64,000 nt of DNA, taken from Eubacterium sp. CAG:180. Its GTDB lineage: Bacteria > Bacillota > Clostridia > Oscillospirales > Acutalibacteraceae. Below are positions 1 through 8,805 of the stretch, one piece after another; within the stretch, counting starts at the first letter, position 1, and every line of letters begins with the position of its first letter. A model generated the notes under the pieces. The model saw only the letters and a list, made by a program, of their open reading frames with translations. It made no database searches and was not told where the DNA came from. The translations under genes and the position numbers were made by a program. The DNA is taken from positions 107,938 to 171,937 of the forward strand of contig HF993131.1 of the NCBI GenBank assembly GCA_000432435.1, in the 5' to 3' direction.

Positions 1-3000
1 GCCCGAAAGCTCCTGCCATTCGCCGCCGTCAACACGGTAATAATATTTATAAATTCCCGAATAAGCCTCGGAGGAAAGAGTTATATTTACATCTGTTGCG
101 CTCCAAGCACCCTCTTGATATTCCTTATCACCGCCGTATACAGCGGAAACGGTAACATCGGTGGGAGCCGTACCGTCTATAACCACGCCGTCCGAACGAA
201 GTATCGCGGAAACATTGCCTGCCTTATCGGTAGCTCTTGCCTCTACAAAGCCCTTGAAATCGGGGTCTTTAGCCGGTTTGTTTTCGCTGTCGTAGACGCT
301 CCAGTCGGAGCCGGTCGGCTGACCGTTTGCATCTACAAAGCGATATTCAATTTTGTCTATTCCCGATACGCCCTCATCCGACGCATCAACGGTAATTTCA
401 ACAGTCTTGTTAAAGAATCTGCATAAAGTGTCCGCCTTGCTGAAGAAGTTTCCGGAAACCTCTCTTGCGACACCGCCTATACCTTTGTGTAAAACGGTTA
501 TGCTGTTTACGGTGGGAGCAATTTTATCGATATTGTTTATAACGATGCTTTCTTCTGCCGTAAGGCCGTTACCCGCAGTTACAACTACGGTGTAGGTTCC
601 GTTCTCAGCAACGGTAAACGAATCATGAGAAGCGGTTATATCCTCACCGTTTAATGTAACGGAGGCTATTCCCGAAGCGCCTACGTTAAGACTTCCTATT
701 GTAACATCATAGCTCTTATTTGTAAGCTCGGTTACGGCGGGAGTAAGTGTAAACGAAGGCTCTATATCATCACGCATAACGGTGTAGCCCTCTGTGTAAT
801 CGCTCTCAATACCCTTGGAATTTACAGCCTTAAAATAATATGTATCGCTGCTGTTCACATTTACGGTAAGCGTGTTGCCTTCCAATGGTGCTTCTACGCC
901 TGCGGAATCGGTTTTAAAGTAATACTTAACTCCGTCAAGCTCGTGAGTCGATGAAAGAGTAAAGGTTACGTCCTTGCTTGTCCATCCGCCGTTATAATCG
1001 CCTTTATCAACGCTGACAACGGGTTTACCGTATACAATTACGGGGAATGTAGCCGAAGCGCTGCGCCCCGCATGTGTGTATGTAACGGTTATATTCTGCT
1101 CAACGTCGTAAAGCTCCGGGTCAAATGACGATGTGTCAACCGTGTAATCGGTGACGTATTCGGACTCGGCGTTGCTGTAATTTGCCTTAACCTTAAGGCC
1201 CGAAAGATCAAGGGTCTTATCGCCCTCGAGATAATCCTTTTTAGGATTTTCAAGCTCAATTGATGTTACCGCCTTAGAGTGAACGGTTATCGGGAATATT
1301 GCGTGATATGTTTTGCCGGCTCTTACTACGTTAACTATAATATACTGCACCGAATCAAGTATCGAAGTGTTGACGGAGCTTACCGTATAATCCGTTACCG
1401 GAACGGAAAGCTGATCGTCGGTATAGGCGTTTGCCGCCTCTTCACCGTAATACTCGGCAATATCCGCACGATTATATGTAAGCTTAACCTCCATACCGGT
1501 GAGATCGAGCTCTGTGCTACCCTCTACATAATCGGTCTTAGTGGGCGCGGTAAACGCAATACTTATCGGCTCAACCTCAACTACCGTTATATTCTTTTGA
1601 GTTTCTACGTATGCGCCGTCAACCTTTGTAACGCCGTTCCTGCCGAATGCATGTAGTGTTGTATCGCCTGCCGAAATACCCGTGACGACACCGTTTGAAT
1701 CGACCGAAGCATATGCGTTCTTCTGATTTACGTCGCCGATATTCCAATCGGAGGTCCAGGGAGCCGAGCCGTCGTCCTTAGTGAGACCCCAGCGCTGCTT
1801 ATCGGCCGAAATTCTCTCGGGAGAGAATTTAGCGGTGTAGGTAACCGGAAAATCCTTGATTACATAATCATTTCCCGTTATGGTAACTCCCGTGAGGTGT
1901 CTTATTGAGTTACCGCGTACCGTTACCTCTACGGATTTAGACACGCTTCCGATGGTTGCGGTTATTGTGACCTTTTTGGTGTTCCAAATGGCCGTTCCGC
2001 CGGAATCAAGACCTTTTACAAGACCGTTTGCATCAACAGTAGCTATTGACGGGTCGGAAGAAGTCCATACGACAGTTCCGAGAAGTGCTTGGTCGTAATC
2101 GGACGGTGCTATATTCGCGATTGCAAGCTGCGTGGTCTTGCTCTCATTAACCGCTGTGCTGCCGCTGATGCTGAAGTCTGTTATCGCCTTGCCCGCCGTT
2201 ACGGTAAGAGAGTCCTCAACGGTTTTATCATTAAGAGTTGCTCTTACGTGTATTTCGCTAATACCGCTCGATTTCGGGGTGAATACACCGTCGGACGAAA
2301 GCGTAGCAAGCTTTGTCTCGGCGGGTGCCTCGGCGGTTGCCCATATTATTTCTTTTGTATCGGGATTTGTAAGTCCCCACTCTCGTTTTACCGACGAGTT
2401 TGTGTTAAGTCTTGACGGTAACACATTTGCCTTAAAGGTAGTCGGCGTATCATTGGGAACGGCACTGTTACCCTCAATTTCAACAGAGGAGATACTGCCG
2501 ACCACACCGGCTCTTGACACCTTTATTGTAACATTTTTGGAAACGCCGCCCGCCGTTGCGGTAAGGGTTGTGGATTTACTGTATTCAACGAGTCCGTCGC
2601 CGCCGTCAAGGCCGGTTACCGTACCGGAGGCATCAACCACGGCAATCGATTTATCGGCGATTTCCCAAGTAAGGTCGCCGGTATATGCTCCTGCGGGAAC
2701 AACATTTGTAATTGCAAGCTGCGTTGTGGAGCCTTCACTTACGGATACGGATGAATCTGTTACGGTTTTTGTGCCGCTTATAATATCAAAGGATTCAACC
2801 GGGAGATCCTTCTGTTCAACTACATTAAAGGTTATGGTATCGACAAAAGCTACATTGCTCGCGTCGTATGCCCTAACCGTTACCGAGCCTGCTGCAGTAA
2901 ATGTGACAAGTCCCGTATCGGAAATCGTTGCACGCTTGCCGGAGCTTGTATCAAATACGCTGCCGCCCATCTCCCATTTTACAGAGTGTTTAAGTCTTAC

Positions 3001-3690
3001 CGGTGTTACCGCCGCGTAAAGCTGAACCGTTTTGCCCACGGCAACGGTAAGAGGAACGCTCTTTTTATTGGTTATATGAGTTCCGGTCGGAAAGATGTTC
3101 GCAATAACACTCTTTTGAACCTTTATTTTAATTTTGTCACTTGCAAGCTTTGCTCCGCTTGCGTCATATATAGTAGCTGTTATTTCGACATTCATATTGG
3201 CAAGAGCAGACGCAAGGCTGTCCGCAAGAGTATCACCTGCAATGCCTCTGACAATAGAAACTATCAGGTCATCGTTCATACTGTCAAGATTAACGCCCGA
3301 CTTTTCAAGCTGTTTCATAATCTCGTCAGCCATTTTATCGCCTACGAGAGGAAGCACGCGCACGTTTTCATCAAGCCAAAGCTGAATTATAGCCGTCTTT
3401 GACGAATCATATGCCGTAACCTTACCGTTATCGTCTACGTCGGCAAGAAGCGGTAGGTTACTCTCCCACTTTACCGTAGTACCCTCAGGCAATTCGCCTG
3501 TCGTGGTATACTTTAGTTGAAGCGTTTTATACTCGGTCAACTGCTGTATTTCGGTAATGTCATTACCGTTTTCGTCCGTAATGTTAAGCGAGACTTCTGC
3601 CGCGTAGCTCACAAGAGCAGACGGAACCAAAGTCAACAGCATAATGACAGACAGCAAAACACTCAAAATCCTGGTTGATGTTTTTTGCAT
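1..3690 (-). CDS. Giant secreted Ig-like repeat protein (N-terminal part; runs off the window)
   Basis: This minus-strand frame starts at the ATG at 3690 and stays open for 1230 codons to the edge, so the C-terminus is missing. The first residues (MQKTSTRILSVLLSVIML...) form a signal peptide. Bacterial Ig-like modules follow, typified by phrases such as LQLYAAVTPVRLKHSVKWE, VKWESNLPLLADVDDNGK and SITVLHKG, with repeated T-V-T-V strands and Tyr/Lys-rich Y-Y-F-K patches near the edge. Proteins of this type are cell-surface adhesins or wall-associated stalks, but no catalytic or binding domain is visible here. It follows prfB after a terminator, so it is probably transcribed on its own. The frame is certain and the family (Big_2/Big_3-like) likely; the function is unknown. 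Confidence 0.85.
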   Translation of the reverse strand, partial: MQKTSTRILSVLLSVIMLLTLVPSALVSYAAEVSLNITDENGNDITEIQQLTEYKTLQLKYTTTGELPEGTTVKWESNLPLLADVDDNGKVTAYDSSKTAIIQLWLDENVRVLPLVGDKMADEIMKQLEKSGVNLDSMNDDLIVSIVRGIAGDTLADSLASALANMNVEITATIYDASGAKLASDKIKIKVQKSVIANIFPTGTHITNKKSVPLTVAVGKTVQLYAAVTPVRLKHSVKWEMGGSVFDTSSGKRATISDTGLVTFTAAGSVTVRAYDASNVAFVDTITFNVVEQKDLPVESFDIISGTKTVTDSSVSVSEGSTTQLAITNVVPAGAYTGDLTWEIADKSIAVVDASGTVTGLDGGDGLVEYSKSTTLTATAGGVSKNVTIKVSRAGVVGSISSVEIEGNSAVPNDTPTTFKANVLPSRLNTNSSVKREWGLTNPDTKEIIWATAEAPAETKLATLSSDGVFTPKSSGISEIHVRATLNDKTVEDSLTVTAGKAITDFSISGSTAVNESKTTQLAIANIAPSDYDQALLGTVVWTSSDPSIATVDANGLVKGLDSGGTAIWNTKKVTITATIGSVSKSVEVTVRGNSIRHLTGVTITGNDYVIKDFPVTYTAKFSPERISADKQRWGLTKDDGSAPWTSDWNIGDVNQKNAYASVDSNGVVTGISAGDTTLHAFGRNGVTKVDGAYVETQKNITVVEVEPISIAFTAPTKTDYVEGSTELDLTGMEVKLTYNRADIAEYYGEEAANAYTDDQLSVPVTDYTVSSVNTSILDSVQYIIVNVVRAGKTYHAIFPITVHSKAVTSIELENPKKDYLEGDKTLDLSGLKVKANYSNAESEYVTDYTVDTSSFDPELYDVEQNITVTYTHAGRSASATFPVIVYGKPVVSVDKGDYNGGWTSKDVTFTLSSTHELDGVKYYFKTDSAGVEAPLEGNTLTVNVNSSDTYYFKAVNSKGIESDYTEGYTVMRDDIEPSFTLTPAVTELTNKSYDVTIGSLNVGASGIASVTLNGEDITASHDSFTVAENGTYTVVVTAGNGLTAEESIVINNIDKIAPTVNSITVLHKGIGGVAREVSGNFFSKADTLCRFFNKTVEITVDASDEGVSGIDKIEYRFVDANGQPTGSDWSVYDSENKPAKDPDFKGFVEARATDKAGNVSAILRSDGVVIDGTAPTDVTVSAVYGGDKEYQEGAWSATDVNITLSSEAYSGIYKYYYRVDGGEWQELSG

Positions 3691-3828
3691 ACAGATCTAC
3701 CTTTCCTAAAAAACCGTTTTTACATACAAATAATAACAAATTCTACATATTTTTTCAATGCACACATTTTTACAAATAGTATTATAAGCCGGTCTGTGTT
3801 TTAGTGATTATACAAATACGAACAAACA

Positions 3829-3862
3829 AAAAAGCGCGGAATTACACACTCCGCGCTTTAAT
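3829..3862 (-). terminator. Rho-independent terminator after prfB
   Basis: A hairpin with a 10-bp stem (AAAGCGCGGA with TCCGCGCTTT) lies just downstream of the prfB stop on the minus strand, before the leader of the Ig-repeat gene. It separates the two transcripts. Confidence 0.75.
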
Positions 3863-3901
3863 AACATATTGATATACCGCCTTACCGCATTGATAAAGCG
3901 T

Positions 3902-5020
3902 TTATTCCTCAAGCTTTTTCTGAGACTGCATTTTGAGATACGCATTTATGAAACCGTCAATATCGCCGTCCATAACCGCATTGATGTTACCCATTTCGTA
4001 GCCCGTGCGGTTATCCTTGACAAGTGTGTACGGCATAAATACATACGAACGTATCTGATTGCCCCAGCCTATCTCTTTTTGGTCGCCCTTAATATCCGAA
4101 ATTTTGTCAAGATGCTCACGCTCCTTGATTTCAAGAAGCTTGGATTTTAACATTCTCATGGCAACCTCTCGGTTCTGATGCTGACTTCTCTCAACCTGGC
4201 ATGCTACAACAATTCCCGTCGGGATATGAGTAAGTCTTACGGCAGATGAGGTTTTGTTTACCTTTTGACCGCCTGCACCGCTTGAACGGTAAACATCCAT
4301 TTTAATGTCCTCCGGAGCTATTTCAACCTCGACCGTATCATCGATTTCGGGCATTACTTCAACCGAAGCAAAAGAGGTATGGCGTCTGCCTGCCGCATCA
4401 AACGGGGAAACTCTTACAAGACGGTGTATGCCCGTCTCACTTTTCATAAAGCCGTAGGCATTTTCGCCCTCTATGAGGATACTTGCCGATTTGAGCCCTG
4501 CCTCGTCGCCGTCAAGGAAATCAAGCGTAGTAACCTTAAAGCCGTGACGCTCGCCCCATCGGCAGTACATTCTGAAAAGCATCTGCGCCCAATCCTGCGC
4601 CTCGGTTCCGCCTGCACCGGCGTGGAAGGTAAGAATTGCATTTTTGGCATCATATTCACCGCTCAAAAGCGTTGTAAGGGTCATGGTGTCAAGATCACTT
4701 TCAAACTTTTCGACGCTCTCGGTGCACTCATCGAGCATACCCTCGTCCTCTTCTTCATTTGAAAGTTCAATCATAACAAGCGCATCGTCATAATCCTGCC
4801 TGAGCTTTTCATAAGCCGCCACTTTGCTCTTGAGGTTGCTTGTGCGCTGAACGACCTTTTGAGAATTTGCTATATCATCCCAAAAGCCGTCAACAGTCTG
4901 CTCTTTTTCAAGCTGCGCTATCTCTTCTTTCATCTTATCAAGACCCAGAGCCTCGGAGAGGTCATCAAGAGTCTTTTCGTGATTTATAAGTCGCAGTCTC
5001 AATTCTTCGTATTGAAGCAT
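3902..5020 (-). CDS. prfB: Peptide chain release factor 2
   Basis: RF2 recognises UGA and UAA stop codons and triggers release of the finished peptide. The 372 residues match the usual length. The catalytic GGQ loop is present (SSGAGGQKVNKTSSAVRLTH), as is the RF2-specific stop-recognition tripeptide SPF in RLVRVSPFDAAGRR. In many bacteria prfB carries an in-frame UGA near codon 25 that is bypassed by a programmed +1 frameshift. Here the corresponding segment (LSEALGLDKMKEEIAQLE) is read straight through, so that autoregulation is absent. It lies 58 bp downstream of metA on the same strand, so it may be cotranscribed with metA or have its own promoter in the gap. Confidence 0.97.
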   Translation of the reverse strand: MLQYEELRLRLINHEKTLDDLSEALGLDKMKEEIAQLEKEQTVDGFWDDIANSQKVVQRTSNLKSKVAAYEKLRQDYDDALVMIELSNEEEDEGMLDECTESVEKFESDLDTMTLTTLLSGEYDAKNAILTFHAGAGGTEAQDWAQMLFRMYCRWGERHGFKVTTLDFLDGDEAGLKSASILIEGENAYGFMKSETGIHRLVRVSPFDAAGRRHTSFASVEVMPEIDDTVEVEIAPEDIKMDVYRSSGAGGQKVNKTSSAVRLTHIPTGIVVACQVERSQHQNREVAMRMLKSKLLEIKEREHLDKISDIKGDQKEIGWGNQIRSYVFMPYTLVKDNRTGYEMGNINAVMDGDIDGFINAYLKMQSQKKLEE

Positions 5021-5078
5021 AAATATAATTCCTTTACTTATAGTTTTTATATATTTACAAAGCTTAGTGCCTCGCCGA

Positions 5079-5996
5079 CTATTTAATATCGGCTATGTCA
5101 TAAGGCGTTTTTTGATACACAAAGTAGTTAAGCCAATTTTGGAAAAGCAGGCTTGCCGCACCGCGCCAGGTGTCTACGGGCGTTTTTTTGATGTCGTTAT
5201 CGGGGAAGTAATTGTGCGGCATCTTTATGTCAAGACCCTTTTTTAAATCGCGGAAGTACTCGCGAGCCAAGGTGTCGCTATCATATTCGCAATGACCCGA
5301 ACAGTAAAAATTGCGACACGCCATATCCGACACGAGATGGACTCCGGCTTCCTCGGAATAAGACAAAATCTGAAGGTCCTTTACTCTTATTATATCCTCT
5401 TTTCGGTTTTCCGTGTGACGTGAATGCGGAACATAAAAGAGATCGGAAAATCCGCGCAAAAGCGGATGATACAAATCAAGCGGTTGATGGCGAAATACGC
5501 CGAAAACCTTCTCGGGAAGCAGATGCTTCGGAATACCGTAATTATAGTAAAGCGCAGCCTGCGCTCCCCAGCATATATTAAATGTGGAATACACATTTGT
5601 TTTTGCCCAATCAAATATTTTGCAGAGCTCGTCCCAATAATCGACCTCTTCGAAGTCCATCATCTCAACGGGCGCTCCGGTAACTATCATACCGTCGAAT
5701 TTTTCGTCCTTGACATCGTCATAGGTTTTGTAGAATTTGAGCATATGCTCCCTTGACACATTTTTTGAAATATGGCTTTTTACCTGCAGCAAGTCTATTT
5801 CAAGCTGAAGCGGAGAATTACTGAGAAGCCTTAAAAGCTGAGTTTCGGTCTCGATTTTTGTAGGCATTAAATTCAGTATTATAATTTTAAGCGGACGAAT
5901 GTCCTGCTTGACGGCTCTGTCCTCCGTCATAACAAATATATTTTCAAGCTCCAGGCTATGATGCGCCGGAAGCTGATTATCTATTTTTATGGGCAT
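5079..5996 (-). CDS. metAA: Homoserine O-acetyltransferase (MetA family)
   Basis: This enzyme acylates L-homoserine, the committed step into methionine. The 305-residue protein has the MetA layout: N-terminal PIKIDNQLPAH, the catalytic cysteine in STFNICWGAQAALYY, and conserved FGVFRHQ and GHCEYD segments. At the position that sets acyl-CoA choice in this family (Gly in the E. coli succinyltransferase, Glu in Bacillus-type acetyltransferases) the sequence reads TGAPVEMMDFEEVDYW, so acetyl-CoA is inferred. RBS GAAAGAGGTGG precedes the ATG. A near-perfect promoter lies 60-90 bp upstream. The roughly 50-nt leader is too short for an S-box or T-box riboswitch. It functionally pairs with the metH genes 40 kb away. 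Confidence 0.95.
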   Translation of the reverse strand: MPIKIDNQLPAHHSLELENIFVMTEDRAVKQDIRPLKIIILNLMPTKIETETQLLRLLSNSPLQLEIDLLQVKSHISKNVSREHMLKFYKTYDDVKDEKFDGMIVTGAPVEMMDFEEVDYWDELCKIFDWAKTNVYSTFNICWGAQAALYYNYGIPKHLLPEKVFGVFRHQPLDLYHPLLRGFSDLFYVPHSRHTENRKEDIIRVKDLQILSYSEEAGVHLVSDMACRNFYCSGHCEYDSDTLAREYFRDLKKGLDIKMPHNYFPDNDIKKTPVDTWRGAASLLFQNWLNYFVYQKTPYDIADIK

Positions 5997-6057
5997 ACAG
6001 CCACCTCTTTCAAGAAGACGAACCTCGGTCTTTTACCCGTTTAAGTTCTGACAAAGT

Positions 6058-6086
6058 ATTATAACATAACACATCACCGTTTGCAA
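6058..6086 (-). promoter_or_regulatory. Sigma-A promoter of metAA
   Basis: Read on the minus strand, TTGCAA, a 17-bp spacer and TATAAT match the vegetative consensus almost perfectly. Transcription would start near 6050, giving a leader of about 50 nt. Confidence 0.8.
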
Positions 6087-6100
6087 TGCCGATACACATA

Positions 6101-6130
6101 AAAATACCCCGACCGCAGTCGGGGTATTTT
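6101..6130 (-). terminator. Terminator closing the 6-17 kb surface-protein cluster
   Basis: The perfect inverted repeat AAAATACCCCGAC - cgca - GTCGGGGTATTTT ends in T-tracts on both strands. It sits between the last cluster gene (6154) and the metAA promoter, so it ends the surface-protein transcript and could work in both directions. Confidence 0.9.
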
Positions 6131-6153
6131 AAACTTATTTATTACCGTTTATA

Positions 6154-7218
6154 TCAGCAAACGGGTTTTGTGTTTTCCTCTTCCTCGTCATCCTTACGTT
6201 TTTTACGAAGAATTATGAAGAATATAAGTGACAATCCACAAAGGAAAACAGCAGCTGCGGCGAGCGGATTTTCACGGATAAGTTCACCGGTTTTGGATAT
6301 TACCGGGTTATTCATTATCGGGTTGCCGCTGTCGCTCGGTTTGGTTACCGGAACTTCGTTTGTCGGCTCCTCTACGGGTGTGCCGGGAACAATATTAATA
6401 GTACCGTCGTCGTTAACGACAAAGTCGAGCCATAAGGTATTGGTGCCCTTCGGAACAATTGCAATCTGCGAGCCATCATCAAGTTTAATAACGGTTGTTT
6501 CTGTTGCCGTATCACTTACGCTTACCGAGAAAGTAGTCTTGCCGGCTACTTCACCGTTTTCGTCGGTGATTGTTACAACATGGAAACCGTCTTTAATAAC
6601 GTCAACGCTGTATGCACCGTCTTTTCCTGCCTCAGCCTTGATTTCGCCGAGGTCAATGTCGAGCTTAGCGCCCGGGAAAAGGTTTTTACCGCGATACACA
6701 TTACCATTCATACCCATACGAACACAAGGATCTTCGTGATCTCCGCCGGGATTTGTAGTGCCCGAGGGATCTGTCGGAGCTGTCGGCTCTGTGGGTCTTG
6801 TAGGCTCGGTAGGTTCTGTGGGATTTGTAGTCGGCTCTGTGGGTCCGAAGCATTTTTTAAATGTGAACACAATGTTCATATTGGTGGTAACCGAATCAAA
6901 TCTCAACATACCGTACTGCAATTTACCGGTATAATCTTTACCGTTTACCGTGACACGCTCAAGGTGGCTGTCAAGCTTTGCAACAGCTCCGAGAGAAAGC
7001 GAATCAAAACGGTCAACGGCGAACTTAGCACCGCTTGCAATAAGGTTGCCGTCTTTAAGGACATAACCTCCGTCGTTATACGTTACGGTAATTTCATGGG
7101 TATTCGGGACTACAGTTTTAAGCTGTGTTTTACCGATTTCACCTGCCTCGGCGAAAACGCAAAGCTGCATGGTGAATATAAGCAAAACAGACAACAGCAC
7201 ACTGCAAGCCTTTTTCAT
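6154..7218 (-). CDS. Secreted surface protein with Pro/Thr/Glu linker and C-terminal membrane anchor
   Basis: The 354-residue protein begins with a signal peptide (MKKACSVLLSVLLIFTMQLCVFAEA). A beta-rich domain (about 30-135) follows, then a TEPT-type repeat linker (about 137-170) and a second Ig/carboxypeptidase-regulatory-like domain (about 175-270). Near the C-terminus, VISKTGEL comes before a hydrophobic helix (AAAAVFLCGLSLIFFIIL), a basic stop-transfer RKKRK and an unusual acidic tail DDEEEENTKP ending in Cys. SKTGE resembles a degenerate LPxTG sorting signal, but the L-P is absent, so simple membrane anchoring is equally possible. It has a strong RBS (AAGGAGGTGG) 45 bp after the last small paralog and is the terminal gene of the cluster. 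By position it could anchor the structure made by the upstream proteins; that is inference. Confidence 0.85.
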   Translation of the reverse strand: MKKACSVLLSVLLIFTMQLCVFAEAGEIGKTQLKTVVPNTHEITVTYNDGGYVLKDGNLIASGAKFAVDRFDSLSLGAVAKLDSHLERVTVNGKDYTGKLQYGMLRFDSVTTNMNIVFTFKKCFGPTEPTTNPTEPTEPTRPTEPTAPTDPSGTTNPGGDHEDPCVRMGMNGNVYRGKNLFPGAKLDIDLGEIKAEAGKDGAYSVDVIKDGFHVVTITDENGEVAGKTTFSVSVSDTATETTVIKLDDGSQIAIVPKGTNTLWLDFVVNDDGTINIVPGTPVEEPTNEVPVTKPSDSGNPIMNNPVISKTGELIRENPLAAAAVFLCGLSLIFFIILRKKRKDDEEEENTKPVC

Positions 7219-7263
7219 GAAACCACCTCCTTAAAAATTTTAAAAATCAAAATCTGGCAATAA

Positions 7264-7743
7264 TTATGCAGGAACGTACTCTACGGTATAAAGCATGTGG
7301 CCGACATACTCAGCTATGGGAGCATTGAAGTCAGCGATTGTAACGGTTGTTGCAGACTTAACAGCGTTGTTAAGCTCGGGATATTCAGCAACTTCTCCGC
7401 CTGCTACGGTGAAGGTGAGGAATTTATCGGTAGCAGCGTTTGTCATTTTGCCTGCGTCCTTAGCAGCAGCCGAAACCTTGAGCTTAGCGCCGAGCTTAAG
7501 CTGAGAATCAACGGTGTAAGAAGCGTCCTGAGCTGTTGTGTCGTTCCAAGCAACTGTGATCTCAGCAGGAATGGTAACGGTGTAGTTTTCGGGATCGTTG
7601 TTCTCCTTATCGGTTGTCTTTGTCTTAACCTGAACATCGGCGGTCTTGGGGTCTGATTCCTTGGTTATTGTAGCTGCGAATGAGGGAACCGCAATAGCGG
7701 CTATCATCATAACAGCAAGAAGAATTGATACTATCTTTTTCAT
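7264..7743 (-). CDS. Small secreted beta-domain protein, paralog 1 (last of seven)
   Basis: 159 residues: a signal peptide ending SFAA, a short N-terminal strand (TADVQVKTKTT), then the shared domain. That domain opens with YTVTIPAEITVAW and closes with IADFNAPIAEYVGHMLYTVEY. This copy is the most diverged in the array: the Trp-Gly after the PA[ED] motif is Trp-Asn, the C-terminal Trp is Phe, and LTFT is replaced by LYTV. It has no cysteines and no anchor. I recognise no named family; by pattern it is an Ig-like or pilin-like sandwich. The RBS GGAG precedes the ATG, and the gap to the next copy is 43 bp. Confidence 0.9.
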   Translation of the reverse strand: MKKIVSILLAVMMIAAIAVPSFAATITKESDPKTADVQVKTKTTDKENNDPENYTVTIPAEITVAWNDTTAQDASYTVDSQLKLGAKLKVSAAAKDAGKMTNAATDKFLTFTVAGGEVAEYPELNNAVKSATTVTIADFNAPIAEYVGHMLYTVEYVPA

Positions 7744-7786
7744 AATTATAACTCCTTGATGTACTTAATGTTTAATGTTGAATAAA

Positions 7787-8266
7787 TTATTTGTCAACAA
7801 CTGCTGCTGTGAAGGTAACGGTAGCATCGCTGTAATCGGTGATGGTAGCGTTCCAAGCTGCTGCTGCAACGTCAACGTTAATGTTGTAAGTATTGTTAAC
7901 TACCTCGGCAGCAGTCTTAACGGAAGTGTCGCCGCTGAAGGCGTAAGGAATGGTATAGCCGTTATCGGTAGCGGGCTTCATTTTGCCGTCGGCAGAAGCA
8001 ACCGAAACGGAAAGACATTTGCCGGTCTTGAGAGTTGACGTAACATTGTAGGTGAAGGCTGAGGTTTCAGCGCCCCATTTAACGCTCATTTCAGCAGGAT
8101 ATGTTACTGTGAAATAACCGTCTGCGGGAACGTTTGTTGTATCGGTCTTAACGGTTGCGGAACCCTTGCCGTCCGCTGTATCCTTATTGATTTCAGCTGC
8201 AAAGGACGGAACTGAAACTGCCGCAAGCATAGCCGCCGCAAGAACTAATGAAAGTAACTTTTTCAT
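7787..8266 (-). CDS. Small secreted beta-domain protein, paralog 2
   Basis: 159 residues with signal peptide MKKLLSLVLAAAMLAAVSVPSFAA. It continues with N-terminal strand SATVKTDTTN and core FTVTYPAEMSVKWGAETSAF, a middle rich in Ala/Ser/Thr, and the closing strand WNATITDYSDATVTFTAAV. The conserved Trp before the final strands is present. It is closely spaced with its neighbours (27 bp to the next coding region) and has the RBS AAAGGAG. Function is unknown; see the cluster findings. Confidence 0.9.
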   Translation of the reverse strand: MKKLLSLVLAAAMLAAVSVPSFAAEINKDTADGKGSATVKTDTTNVPADGYFTVTYPAEMSVKWGAETSAFTYNVTSTLKTGKCLSVSVASADGKMKPATDNGYTIPYAFSGDTSVKTAAEVVNNTYNINVDVAAAAWNATITDYSDATVTFTAAVVDK

Positions 8267-8293
8267 AATATAACTCCTTTTCGGATTAAAAAA

Positions 8294-8767
8294 TTAAGCT
8301 ATCGCTTCAACAGAAGCTGTAAATGTAAGAGTATCTTCATACTCATCAATGGAAACGGATTCCCAGTTTTCCTTAGTAATATTGACATTTACCGAATATG
8401 CGCTGTTGGTAACTGTCTCGTGACCGGTTGTTATGTTGGTATCACCGGCTATAGTGTAAGGAAGAAGTCTGCCGCCGCCTGTATGGAGATTTGCGTTGTC
8501 CTGAGCTACAGTAACACGGAGGTTATTGCCGCTCACAAGCGTACTCGATACAGTGTAACCGATTTCGGTACTTTCGGTGCCCCAATAAATGGTGGTTTCG
8601 GCGGGATAAGAAACGGTAAAGGTACCGCTTATTCCGCTTCGGTCGGTAACTACCGAGGAGTTACCGACGCCACCGGAAGTAGACTGGTTTATTTCAGCAG
8701 CAAAAGCGGGAACCGATATAGCCAAGAGCATCGCAGCTGCAATGACTATTGAAAGAATTTTTTTCAT
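8294..8767 (-). CDS. Small secreted beta-domain protein, paralog 3
   Basis: 157 residues with signal peptide MKKILSIVIAAAMLLAISVPAFAA. Next come the N-terminal strand GNSSVVTDRSG, core FTVSYPAETTIYWGTESTE, a L..G..LRVTVA strand pair, and a C-terminal WESVSIDEYEDTLTFTASV. All family positions are kept: the PA[ED] motif, Trp-Gly, the late Trp and the EY..TLTFT strand. It has no transmembrane anchor or cysteine, so it should be released or assembled outside the cell. The RBS AAGGAG comes before the ATG. Confidence 0.9.
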   Translation of the reverse strand: MKKILSIVIAAAMLLAISVPAFAAEINQSTSGGVGNSSVVTDRSGISGTFTVSYPAETTIYWGTESTEIGYTVSSTLVSGNNLRVTVAQDNANLHTGGGRLLPYTIAGDTNITTGHETVTNSAYSVNVNITKENWESVSIDEYEDTLTFTASVEAIA

Positions 8768-8805
8768 AATTGGTTCTCCTTGTATTTTGGAAGGGTTTCC
8801 GACTC

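Noticed and set aside
1..3690. Plus-strand frames such as 2132-3019 with long open reading
   Set aside because: They are antisense to the Ig-repeat gene, whose open frame, signal peptide and repeat structure are convincing. Their Thr/Val-rich text is the mirror of that repeat.
5997..6057. Possible S-box riboswitch before metAA (AGAGGTGG text)
   Set aside because: The AGAGGTGG is the ribosome site; the leader is only about 50 nt, too short for an S-box aptamer.
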